In this document: in pieces, positions 34,166 through 42,641 of the stretch | Layout of the letters: the number at the start of each line of letters is the position of its first letter | Numbering within the stretch: the stretch's first letter is position 1 | Source of the DNA: Planctomycetia bacterium | GTDB taxonomy: Bacteria; Planctomycetota; UBA1135; GCA-002686595 | Assembly (NCBI GenBank): GCA_005799545.1 | Contig: SYGM01000058.1 | Location: forward strand, 1 to 43,330 | Direction: 5' to 3' | DNA length: 43,330 nt | The notes under the pieces: generated by a model | Told to the model about the DNA's origin: nothing | What the model saw: the letters and a program-made list of their open reading frames with translations, nothing else | Databases searched by the model: none | Program-made: the position numbers and the translations under genes

Positions 34166-35818
34166 TCACTGGTTGTCGCCGGCAACCGGCTTGGGGCCGT
34201 CGCCGAAGTTCGACACCGGCAGCAGGTCACCGTTGGTCTGGGAGCACAGCTCGAAGGGCAGATCGGCAGCTGCGTAGCCACCGAAGCGCTCGACGAGCAC
34301 CGCATACACGGCCGGATCCTGAATCGTCTCCGGACCGAAAGAGTTGGCAACCAGACCGTCGATGCGCAGCCAGCCCGACTCGCGCGTGGTGGCACCGAGG
34401 ATCTCATTGGGGTTGTTGGTCGGCAGCGAATCGAGATAGCTCTCGCGAGTGAACGGTGCAACCTCGGTCAGCTTCGGCTTGGCCCAGCAATAGAAGCTGT
34501 ACTGGCTCGAGAGCGGATCTTCGTTGTCGTTGTAGCCCAGGACATCGATCGTGGTCGTGAACTGAGCGCCGCCGGACAGCGCGATCAGGATCAGCTCGCT
34601 TTGGTACGAGCCGCTCATCGAGAAGGGCTCGTCCTGACCGAGGAAGCGCGGGATCAGAATCTGGTCCGGAGCTTCCTCGTACTCGGGCGTGTTGCTCTTG
34701 GGACCGTTGAGGTCGCGGATGCCGTCATCGTCATCGTCGTTGGGCGAGAATTCGTCGCCGATGCCGCGGAAGGACACCGCGTTGAGCGAGTAGTCGAGCT
34801 GCTCGATGCCATCGATCATCAGCAGCTGGCCGATGAGGCGGTTGTACACCTGCGGCGTTCCGCTGGGGTTTGTCGGATCACCGCTCGGCGGCGTCTTGGC
34901 ATAGGCATACATGTAGCCCTGTGCCTGGTTGGGGTTGAGCGAGCTCGTCAGGAACGAGAACGTGTCGCAGGGCGTCAGCTGCTTCGAGAAGTTGGACTCG
35001 AGGCAGTTGTCCTTGTTGATGAAGCGGAACTCGACCCACGAGCCGCTGGGGTCATCGTCACAGCAGGCACTCGTGATCGTCACCAGCGTGAGCTTGGCGG
35101 CGCGGTTGTCGAATTCCGGGTACAGCAGCAGCGATCCGCAGTTGCGGCGGTTGCGCTCTTCGCAGACATCCGGAGGAACCGGCGTGCAGATCGTGTACTT
35201 GACGGTCACATCCACGCGCGTCTGGTTGAGCAGAACGATCACAAGGTTGCCTCCCCCGTTGTGCGTGCTGCCATCGTTGGCGTTGTGCACAAAGGTCAGA
35301 TTGCCCGGCCCCGTGAAGACGCTCGACAGCACGGCCGGATCCGTGAAGCTCGCGGCCTGCGAGGCTTCCGCCGACAGACCGAAGTTCGAGGCCCCCGAAG
35401 GCCCCGTGAAGTCGATGTTGCCGTCGAAGGTGCCCAGACTGTTCTGCCCTGAGATGGTCGGCAGAAGGACAAGCGGTGGCTGCGCCGGCACGGGGTTGAT
35501 CACCTGAAGAGCCGAGCCGAGTGACCACTGCAGGAGGTGACCGCCGCTCGTGGACAGATTCTCTGCCTGAACGCTGCCCGTGATCGTTCCCTTGGCCGTG
35601 ATTTCGGCCTTGAGCAGCGTCTCACCGGGACCGGGCGTGAACTTGGGCACGCTGATGGTCTGGCCGCTCCAGGGCGGCGGCTGCGGACCGAAGGTACCGG
35701 TGAAGGTAACGCTCGTCTGGAAGGTGCCCGGCTCGCAGTTCTGAGCTTGGGCCGAGGAGGAAAGGCCGATGCCGGTGAACAGGCACAGCAGGGCGGCGAG
35801 GTGGCGGAGCGGTTGCAT
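34166..35818 (-). CDS. Secreted protein with choice-of-anchor-E-like and SLLLFPEFD domains, no Ig-like repeats (module B)
   Basis: 550 aa from ATG 35818 (MQPLRHLAALLCLFTGIGLS, cleavage after AQA near residue 25). Residues ~27-212 resemble choice-of-anchor E: ISVPKFTPGPGETLLKAEIT, SVQAENLS, HNGGGNLVIVLLNQTRVDVT. The shared domain starts at NCGSLLLYPEFDNRAAKLTL (226-245) and includes TPCDTFSFLTS, NDDDDDGIRDLNGP, ILIPRFLGQDE, LIALSGGAQFTT, GYNDNEDPLSS, TRESGWLRIDGLVANS and the tail VAGDNQ. It is the 2120-aa architecture with the Ig-like block removed, which shows that block is an insertable linker. No clear Shine-Dalgarno; the leader contains a GGATCC direct repeat. Confidence 0.86.
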   Translation of the reverse strand: MQPLRHLAALLCLFTGIGLSSSAQAQNCEPGTFQTSVTFTGTFGPQPPPWSGQTISVPKFTPGPGETLLKAEITAKGTITGSVQAENLSTSGGHLLQWSLGSALQVINPVPAQPPLVLLPTISGQNSLGTFDGNIDFTGPSGASNFGLSAEASQAASFTDPAVLSSVFTGPGNLTFVHNANDGSTHNGGGNLVIVLLNQTRVDVTVKYTICTPVPPDVCEERNRRNCGSLLLYPEFDNRAAKLTLVTITSACCDDDPSGSWVEFRFINKDNCLESNFSKQLTPCDTFSFLTSSLNPNQAQGYMYAYAKTPPSGDPTNPSGTPQVYNRLIGQLLMIDGIEQLDYSLNAVSFRGIGDEFSPNDDDDDGIRDLNGPKSNTPEYEEAPDQILIPRFLGQDEPFSMSGSYQSELILIALSGGAQFTTTIDVLGYNDNEDPLSSQYSFYCWAKPKLTEVAPFTRESYLDSLPTNNPNEILGATTRESGWLRIDGLVANSFGPETIQDPAVYAVLVERFGGYAAADLPFELCSQTNGDLLPVSNFGDGPKPVAGDNQ

Positions 35819-36253
35819 GGCGCGGTGTGGATCCTTGGATCCCCGAGGGGGTACCCGCGCCGGCCAGGCCTCTCGATGCGCTGCGAACCGTGCGGGGGCG
35901 CAGGACGAGGGGACGGTGATCCGGAGGTGCGGGCTCCGGGGAGGCATGCAGTTTTGCAACATCCCTCCATCGCGTCAATGCAAATTCGAAGATTCTTCCA
36001 CCATCACGGGTTTGCTGTATCCACGTTGGCGATCCCACGAACAGCTACACGCCGCCTTTTTCTCGATTTTGCATTCGGTTTCCCGCCCCGGGCACTCGAT
36101 GAGCATACCTAGCCATCTGCTCCGGTGCGGGTGGCTCAAGGGCCCGGCAAGGCCCGGGTAGCAAGGCAGGGGCCTCTGGCAGGGCCCCAAGGACAGCCCC
36201 CGGCAAGGGGCCAGAGGCAGGACCCCGATCGGGGTGGCAAAGGCAGGGCAGGC
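35819..36253. promoter_or_regulatory. Divergent promoter region between modules B and C
   Basis: 435 bases without a gene. It has an AT-rich island at ~35950-36080 in otherwise GC-rich sequence. On the minus strand CATTGACG (TTGACG 35978-35973) with AAAACT 17 bases further is a possible sigma70-like promoter about 160 bases upstream of 35818. The plus-side leader 36125-36253 is GC-rich with repeated GGCAGGG-type units and a 9-bp inverted repeat (36172-36180 with 36210-36218). Confidence 0.45.
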
Positions 36254-37864
36254 ATGACAATCACCAAGATGCTGTGGAGTGCACTGGCGGCGCTCGGTTA
36301 CGGCGCGGCTTTGAGTCTGGGGCTAGGCGGCCTCGCGAGCGCAGGCACCGAGCCGGGCCGCGTCTGGACGCACAGCACGCTTTCGGGAAGCAACTACGCG
36401 ACCCAGGCCAGCATCGGCGACCGCGGCGGTCAGGTCTTCACCCTGATCCCTGGCATCGGCGGCAAGGTGCGCCTGATCTCGGGCGCCACGGTCAGCGGCG
36501 GCCAGGCCGTCTGGGAGGCTCCACTTGGCTACGAGGTACTCTCGGGCAGAGTTGACTCTGCAGACGAGACGAACGTCCATGCGGTGATCACCCGCGAGAG
36601 GGCCAGCAACTCAGGCCAGCAGAGCGTAGTGATCCGCACCTTCACCGGCACGGCAACCCCCGTCCAGACTACGGTATTGCACCAAGGATCTGCGGTTGGC
36701 CCTCAAGTAGGGGTTCATGTGGTACCGGATGGCACCTCGATAGTCGCCTGGTGGTTCGACCAAGGCACCGCTCTTGCACAGATTCGACAGCTCAACCCCG
36801 TCAGCGGGCAGGTCATCCACCAGCGTTCGATTTCCATGTCCTATCCTCCCCTAACGAGCTGCTTCAATCCGAGCATGGGCGAGCTCTTTCTGACTGGACC
36901 TGGCCTCGATGTGGGAATCCGCGTGTCTACTGGAGAAGTACTCCTGAACTCCATCGCGTCGGGGGGCACTAGCTCGAGCAATTCTCTGGCTACAGCAAAC
37001 TCCCGCATTTTCGCCGGAGTACGCGGTTTCGGCGACCACATGGCTGTGCAGGTTTATCGAAACTTCAACTTGCCGGGTGCGACATATCCCTACATGACGT
37101 GGTTTCAGGAAGAATACTACGGCAACCTCTCGGTCAGTTCCTGCGCGGTGTCTTCCGACGGAAAACTCCTTGCCATCGGCATTTACTCACCCAACATCAC
37201 GGGTGGATTCGGTGTTGACATTCTTGACTTGGATCAGGAAGCACATCCCCGGATCGCTCGCGTTCAACCCTTCCCACAGGCTCCGGCTGGCAAGACTCTC
37301 ACAAGTCTGGGATTTGCCGACAACAGGACTCTTGTGGGTATCGCAACGGCTTCCGGTAGCGCACCCGAGTTGGTCGTGTTTTCCAGTCACAATGCTCAGT
37401 GGTCGCTTGCCTACAGTGCGGAAAGCCCGGTCGACCAGTATTCAGTGGATATTGCAGCCAATGGCCGTTTCGTTTGCGCGGGCGTCAGCATTGTCCCAGA
37501 AGCAGGTCTGCAGGCACAGGTGACGCTGACCGACTCCAGGGCCCGCAATCTCGAACTGCGCAGCGTCCCCCATGCCAACGCGGCCGTCGACCTGCGTCTC
37601 TACGCTTCCCCCGGCAGCCGCGCGCAGGTGCTGCTCTCGACCTATCTGGCGCCCAACCCGATCACTTTCAACAACATCGGGACGCTGTATGTCGGTTCTT
37701 CGGGCCTCATCCGCGTGCCGGCAGGCATCGTACCGAGCATCGGCTACATCGACCTTGAGCTTCCGCTGCCTGCACAGCCGGGACAGACGCGCTACCTGCA
37801 GAGCTTTGCCACCAATCCGCGACAGCTTGGCTCCAGCGCGCTGCAGGTGACCACTGTGCCCTGA
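36254..37864 (+). CDS. Secreted propeller-like protein, divergent family P member (module C)
   Basis: 536 aa from ATG 36254, chosen because the signal peptide starts there (MTITKMLWSALAALGYGAAL, cleavage near SAG|TEPG); an earlier in-frame GTG at 36125 would translate the structured leader. After the signal, RVWTHSTLSG matches the module A and B N-termini. The middle (~150-430) is poorly similar to the other two. The C-terminus (GTLYVGSSGLIRVPAGIVP, TRYLQSFATNPRQLG) is clearly the same domain. Base composition drops in the middle: I count 48-57% G+C on the lines at 37021 and 37081 against 65% at 36361. The gene converges on the short gene at 37951. Confidence 0.82.
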   Translation: MTITKMLWSALAALGYGAALSLGLGGLASAGTEPGRVWTHSTLSGSNYATQASIGDRGGQVFTLIPGIGGKVRLISGATVSGGQAVWEAPLGYEVLSGRVDSADETNVHAVITRERASNSGQQSVVIRTFTGTATPVQTTVLHQGSAVGPQVGVHVVPDGTSIVAWWFDQGTALAQIRQLNPVSGQVIHQRSISMSYPPLTSCFNPSMGELFLTGPGLDVGIRVSTGEVLLNSIASGGTSSSNSLATANSRIFAGVRGFGDHMAVQVYRNFNLPGATYPYMTWFQEEYYGNLSVSSCAVSSDGKLLAIGIYSPNITGGFGVDILDLDQEAHPRIARVQPFPQAPAGKTLTSLGFADNRTLVGIATASGSAPELVVFSSHNAQWSLAYSAESPVDQYSVDIAANGRFVCAGVSIVPEAGLQAQVTLTDSRARNLELRSVPHANAAVDLRLYASPGSRAQVLLSTYLAPNPITFNNIGTLYVGSSGLIRVPAGIVPSIGYIDLELPLPAQPGQTRYLQSFATNPRQLGSSALQVTTVP

Positions 37865-37897
37865 CCAGCGAGCACACCGGCGAAGCGCAAAAAGAAA

Positions 37898-37928
37898 GAG
37901 CGGGTCAGGGGGTCACCCTGGCCCGCTC
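37898..37928. terminator. Bidirectional hairpin between converging genes (module C)
   Basis: GAGCGGGTCAGGG (37898-37910) pairs with CCCTGGCCCGCTC (37916-37928) with one mismatch around GGTCA. An A-rich stretch (CAAAAAGAAA) stands before it and becomes T-rich for the minus-strand transcript. It lies 34 bases past the propeller stop and 23 bases from the opposing stop. Confidence 0.78.
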
Positions 37929-37950
37929 GCTTCCAATCCACCCGGAGTTC

Positions 37951-38982
37951 TTACTGCTCGCCGTTGTTGGTCTGCGGCAAGAGGTCTCCGTTGGTTTGCT
38001 TGCCGTTGAGGAACGGCAGTTCGGAAGAGCGCGTGAAGGTGCCTGTGGTGGGCCCATTGCGCTCAATCAACACCGCGAGGATCGCGGGGTCGATGATGGT
38101 GGTCGAGAGCGAATTCGCAACCAGACCGTCCAGTTGGAACCAACCGGTCTCGAGTCCGAGCACGGACTCGGCGGGGTTCTGGTTGGTGCCGGTCTTGAGG
38201 AAGTCGTTGGCGAAGGCCGCACTCAGCTGCAGCAGCGGGATCCTCTCCCAGCAGCGGAACAGGTGCTCGCCAGAGAAGATCTCCTCGTTGTCGTTGTACA
38301 GGAGGAGGCTGACGATGGTCTCGAACTGCTTTCCGCCGCTGAGTGCAACCAGAACGACATCACTGTTGGCTCCGATGCTGTCCGGGGTGGCCTGGCCGAA
38401 GAAGCGCGGAACCAGAATGCGGTCCGGCGCAGCTTCGTACTCCAGCCCGTCCAGGTCGCGGATGCCGTCACCCACGCCGCCGTTCTCCAGATCCGTGAGT
38501 TCATCGAGGAACGGCACGGCGCGGAAGGGCAGCGGATTGATGGCGTAGTCGAAGGCGCGGTCACCGCCGAGTTGAACCACATCCCCGGCAAGGTAGTTGT
38601 ACGAAACGGCCTTGCCGTTCACCCCCACCGCCGTCACGGCATAGATGTAGACGTAGCCCTTGGTGAACGGACCGGGATTGTGTGACCCGGTGAGAACCGT
38701 GATGGTGTCCCCCGGAGTCAGTGTTTCCCAGACATTCGCGATGGTGCAGCGCGTCGTATCGTTTTGACCGCTGACATACTTGAAGTGCACGACAACCGAG
38801 CGGTCCACCCGGGTGTTCGTCACGGTCAGCAGCGTATTGCGGCCGTTGCCGGAATCGAACTCGGGGTAGAGCAGCAAGCTGCCGGGATTGCGGCCGTCGG
38901 CCAGCGAGGAACTCGCCAGCGCGGCAACCGCACCGAGGGCCAGAACGCCTTGGAAGAGCTTCATTTGCATGGTTTGGAGCAT
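37951..38982 (-). CDS. Secreted short SLLLFPEFD-domain protein (module C)
   Basis: 343 aa from ATG 38982; GAGGGA stands just before it. Other candidate starts are a GTG at 38994 (overlapping the upstream stop as GTGA) and ATGs at 38970 and 38964; all keep the signal KLFQGVLALGAVAALASSSL. The shared domain starts at SLLLYPEFDSGNGRNTLLTV. It then has LTPGDTITVLTGSHNPGPF (nearly identical to module A's short protein), a shortened acidic motif GVGDGIRDLDG, ILVPRFFGQ, LVALSGGKQFET and YNDNEEIFSG; the tail is GEQ. It is probably translationally coupled to the 1216-aa gene. It is the module C counterpart of the 24790-25770 gene. Confidence 0.85.
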   Translation of the reverse strand: MLQTMQMKLFQGVLALGAVAALASSSLADGRNPGSLLLYPEFDSGNGRNTLLTVTNTRVDRSVVVHFKYVSGQNDTTRCTIANVWETLTPGDTITVLTGSHNPGPFTKGYVYIYAVTAVGVNGKAVSYNYLAGDVVQLGGDRAFDYAINPLPFRAVPFLDELTDLENGGVGDGIRDLDGLEYEAAPDRILVPRFFGQATPDSIGANSDVVLVALSGGKQFETIVSLLLYNDNEEIFSGEHLFRCWERIPLLQLSAAFANDFLKTGTNQNPAESVLGLETGWFQLDGLVANSLSTTIIDPAILAVLIERNGPTTGTFTRSSELPFLNGKQTNGDLLPQTNNGEQ

Positions 38983-38990
38983 GGTGTCCC

Positions 38991-41900
38991 TCACTGGTTG
39001 TCGTTGTTGGCCGGAGTGGGATCGCCGTCACCCAGCGGGTCGACGGGAAGGAGCGAACCGTTTACCTGCGAGCACTCTTCGTAGGGCAGATCCGCCACCA
39101 CGCGCCCGTCTCGCACTTCGATCAGAACCGCGTAGATGGCGGGGTTCTGGATCACTTCATTCGGAACCACGGACGAGGTCGCCGTGACGCCATCGATGCG
39201 CAGCCAGCCGGCGCTGAGCCGCGGGGCTCCTGCCGGGGGCTGCGGCCAGCCCACGATTTCGGCGGCATCATCCGTCGGAGTGACGAGGTTGCCCTGCGTC
39301 GCGGACGGCACGATCGCCGAAAGCGGTTGCTTGGTCCAGCAGTAGAAGGTGTGGTTGTTGGCAACCAGATCCTCACTGTCGTTCCAGCGCTGGATGCGAA
39401 CCGTCGTGGTGAACTTCTGTCCACCGCTGAGGCCCAGCAGGACCAGGCTCGAACCGACACCTTCGGCACCCTGCCCCACGAAACGCGGGATCAGGATCGC
39501 TTCCGGAATCGGATCGTATTCCCAGTTGGCCGGGGGACTGGGAACGCCGGTTTCATCCGTGGCATTGAAGTCCCGGATACCGTCGTTGTCGTCATCGTTG
39601 AAGGCGCCTTCCGCCGTACCGTAGGCACGGAACGCGACCGGGTTGACGGCGTACGAGAGACCGGTGCCCCCATCCACGCGCAACGTCTCGCCGATCAGGT
39701 GGTTCCACACGATCGGGATGCCGCCCGGATTGGCAGCGTTCGTCGTCGCACTCTTTGCGAAAGCGTAGACATAGCCGGAGGCCGTGCCGGGAACACCGAA
39801 CAGCGCCGCAGCATCGATGGAGAGCTGGTCACAGGGCGTGAGGATCACATCCTTGTGCGTGCGCTCGCAGTTGGTGCTGTTGACGAAGACGAACTCCACG
39901 CGCGTGTTCTGCGTGTTGCCCTCGCAGCAGGCATCCGTGATCGTCAGGAAGGTCTTGGAACCGCCCCCCATGACGACTTCCGGATACAGCAGCAGCGAAG
40001 CGCAGTCGTTGCGCGGGCGCTCGGGGCAGGGACAGAACTTGATCGTGACGCACGCCGTGTCGCAACAGCCCAGAGGCGTGTTCGGCAGACAGTTGGCGAG
40101 ATTGGGGTAGACGTTATTCAACCGGTATTGGATGAAGTCCTGTCCCGTCGGTCCGAGTACCACGGTCGGGGTGTAGCGAATCTTCCAGACATTGTCGGTG
40201 TCGAGGAAAACCGTCGCCGTGCCCTTGGTGGGACCCTGACAACCGGTGGTTCCACCGGCCACGATGCTGATCGGCGGGTTGGCGAAGCCGGCACCCGCAT
40301 TGGTGCAGGACTCGGCATTCTGGCCCGCGCTGATGAATGTGTCGTTGCTCAGAACGGGGATGATCAACTCCGCGAGGTCCAGCGGGTTGGGATCGCAGTA
40401 GATATCATCCACCGCATCCGGTGCACAGCGCACAAGCAGCGTCACCGTGGCCTCGTTGGAACGGCACGGGAACGGGTTGGATTGGCACACAGTACCATTG
40501 ACCGTGCGCGAATCGGTGATGGTGTAGCGGAATGTCGCCTGTCCACGGAAGCCCGGCGCCGGGCAGAAGCGGATGCAGGCCGACGAGCAGCCACCGTTAC
40601 CCTGACCGCCGCAGCTCTGGCCAACGGTCAGTGTTCCGGCGCTGGGCGGATTGAGCGAGTTCGTGACGATCTGCACGCTCGTGCAGCTGATCGCGCTGGT
40701 CGGCAGCGTGCCGCAAACGCCCTGCGTGTCATTGGCGAGGATCGGAATCGCCACACAGTTGTCCGTCTCGCACGAGGCCTCTTCGCAAAGCTCGATGCAA
40801 TCGTCGTTCGCGACCGGCGGCGGGAAGACTCGGATGGTCACCGTGGCCGTATCGCAGCAGCCTGCGGAGTCCAAAACCTTGTAGGTGAAGGTATCCGTGC
40901 CGCAGAAGCCGGCATTGGGCGTGTAGACGACGCAGTTGTTGCCCGCACAGGCCGTGCAGGGGCCCACGACTCCAGTGCATGCCTGGTTGATCTGCACCGT
41001 GCCGTTGCTCGGTCCGCTGCCGGGCACAATCGTCAGCGAAGTACAGTTGATCGTGGTCGCGGCGATGGCGGGCAGTGGCAGAGGCTGCGGCACGCAACCG
41101 CTGCCCGGATTGGTCTGGGTGCAGGGTGAGGGCGTGAACGCCACCGCGGAGGGCGCACCCGTGTCATTGGCAAGCGGCTTGATCGTGATCGGAGAGTTCC
41201 GGCACGTGTCGTACGCATCGTCGTTGGCAACGGGTGCGGGGCGTACGCGGATCGAAACGGGCGTGGCACAGGAGACCTTGCCTTCGTTGTCGGCCACCGT
41301 GTAGCAGAAGCTGTCCGGGCCGGAGTAGCCTGCGTTCGGGGTGTAGCGGATCACGCAGCCCGCACAGTTGTTGGTCTGCGGACAACCTGAGATGGTGGAG
41401 ATTCCCGAGCAGCCGACCTTCACGGCCGAACCGTTCGTCGGGTGCTGGGCGATCTGGACAGATTCGCAGTTGAGTCGCCCCGAGGTCGTACTGCCGCTGC
41501 AGGTGACCGGATCGCAATCGTTGGCCAGGACCGGAATATCGACCGAGGCAGTGCAGGCCGCGGAGACGTTCTGGCACACCGTCGCGATGTCCGGCTGCGT
41601 CTGCGGAGGCAGGTTGGCCGGGCAGTAGAAGTAGCGAACCGTAACAGTCAGAATCTGGTCGCAGTACAGACCGTGCTGGTATTGCCCACAACCGCCGTTG
41701 GGTACACCCGTGAGCCCCTGATCATTGACGGCGTTGAGACTGATACTGGAGATGGTGACCGGCCAATTGCTGCTGCAGGTAGCATCCCCTGGGGTGAAAC
41801 AGCAGGGAGAAGTAGAGCCGCAGGTTCCAATGTAGCCACCAAGATTGCTGGTAACGCAGAAGGTCTCGGTGATCGCGGGCTCATCACTCCAGCAGTTGCG

Positions 41901-42641
41901 CCAGGCGTAGGGTTGCCCTGAGCCTGGGGTCAGCTCAAAGAACCTGCCTCGACCACCATCCTGAGGGTCGCCCAGTTGGCAGGAGAGCAGATTGCCAGCC
42001 AAGGCAGCTTCATTCGTTACGGGGCAAAGCTCTCCGGGGGGATTCGGCAGCGGACCAAGTTGAGGAATTGCACCGCCACCTCCGACAATCGAGTTCTGAC
42101 TTCCCGCCACAAGCGGAAAGATGTCACTCCCCGGGACCAAGGCGTGCGGCCAAGTCGTGAACTTGACATACTCGCCGGCGTTGAGTGCAGGATCGAATGT
42201 TTGGCCGCTGGGAAGCGTGGCAGACAGATCTCCGCCGACCTTGACCGGAGCACAGGTTGACCCCGTGACAGAACCGTTCGGCACGCCTGGAGTGCAGGCG
42301 CTTCCAATGGGAGCCAAATTCACGAATTGATATCGCCTGTTGATCGTGTTGGCTGAGAACTGCACTTCCACACGTTGCAAGGTCCCGATACCAGGATTGA
42401 ACTGAGGCACACTGAGCGAGGAGAGGGTGCCCGCGCGACCCGTCGCTATGAATGGACCCACGACCGCGATCTGCGTCGTGCAACCGTCTGGGCAGGTTGA
42501 TGCGTTGCACGGAGGCTGAATCTGCTGCTTGGTGGTACGCAGACCCGGCAGCTGCTGCGCTTGGGAATCGGACGCAAGCCACGGCAGCGAGAGCGCTGTG
42601 GCGAGCGCGAGCCAGGGAAGAGTGTTGAGGGGGGTTTTCAT
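38991..42641 (-). CDS. Large secreted Cys-rich protein with 4 Ig-like repeats and SLLLFPEFD domain (module C)
   Basis: 1216 aa from ATG 42641 (MKTPLNTLPWLALATALSLP signal, cleavage near DSQAQ); an in-frame start at 42692 is less likely. Residues ~30-340 are a Cys-containing choice-of-anchor-like region (SLSVPQFNPGIGTLQRVEV, VTVRYFYC). Four Ig-like repeats follow at ~342-870 (PDIATVCQN, PVANDDAYDTC, PVANDDCIELC, PDAVDDIYC), longer and more varied than in the 2120-aa protein. The final ~340 residues carry the shared domain: ASLLLYPEVVMGGG, ITDACC, NDDDNDGIRDFN, ILIPRFVGQG, LGLSGGQKFTT, tail NNDNQ. FPEFD is altered to YPEVV here. No C-terminal anchor. The stop overlaps a GTG candidate start of the downstream short gene. 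Confidence 0.87.
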   Translation of the reverse strand: MKTPLNTLPWLALATALSLPWLASDSQAQQLPGLRTTKQQIQPPCNASTCPDGCTTQIAVVGPFIATGRAGTLSSLSVPQFNPGIGTLQRVEVQFSANTINRRYQFVNLAPIGSACTPGVPNGSVTGSTCAPVKVGGDLSATLPSGQTFDPALNAGEYVKFTTWPHALVPGSDIFPLVAGSQNSIVGGGGAIPQLGPLPNPPGELCPVTNEAALAGNLLSCQLGDPQDGGRGRFFELTPGSGQPYAWRNCWSDEPAITETFCVTSNLGGYIGTCGSTSPCCFTPGDATCSSNWPVTISSISLNAVNDQGLTGVPNGGCGQYQHGLYCDQILTVTVRYFYCPANLPPQTQPDIATVCQNVSAACTASVDIPVLANDCDPVTCSGSTTSGRLNCESVQIAQHPTNGSAVKVGCSGISTISGCPQTNNCAGCVIRYTPNAGYSGPDSFCYTVADNEGKVSCATPVSIRVRPAPVANDDAYDTCRNSPITIKPLANDTGAPSAVAFTPSPCTQTNPGSGCVPQPLPLPAIAATTINCTSLTIVPGSGPSNGTVQINQACTGVVGPCTACAGNNCVVYTPNAGFCGTDTFTYKVLDSAGCCDTATVTIRVFPPPVANDDCIELCEEASCETDNCVAIPILANDTQGVCGTLPTSAISCTSVQIVTNSLNPPSAGTLTVGQSCGGQGNGGCSSACIRFCPAPGFRGQATFRYTITDSRTVNGTVCQSNPFPCRSNEATVTLLVRCAPDAVDDIYCDPNPLDLAELIIPVLSNDTFISAGQNAESCTNAGAGFANPPISIVAGGTTGCQGPTKGTATVFLDTDNVWKIRYTPTVVLGPTGQDFIQYRLNNVYPNLANCLPNTPLGCCDTACVTIKFCPCPERPRNDCASLLLYPEVVMGGGSKTFLTITDACCEGNTQNTRVEFVFVNSTNCERTHKDVILTPCDQLSIDAAALFGVPGTASGYVYAFAKSATTNAANPGGIPIVWNHLIGETLRVDGGTGLSYAVNPVAFRAYGTAEGAFNDDDNDGIRDFNATDETGVPSPPANWEYDPIPEAILIPRFVGQGAEGVGSSLVLLGLSGGQKFTTTVRIQRWNDSEDLVANNHTFYCWTKQPLSAIVPSATQGNLVTPTDDAAEIVGWPQPPAGAPRLSAGWLRIDGVTATSSVVPNEVIQNPAIYAVLIEVRDGRVVADLPYEECSQVNGSLLPVDPLGDGDPTPANNDNQ

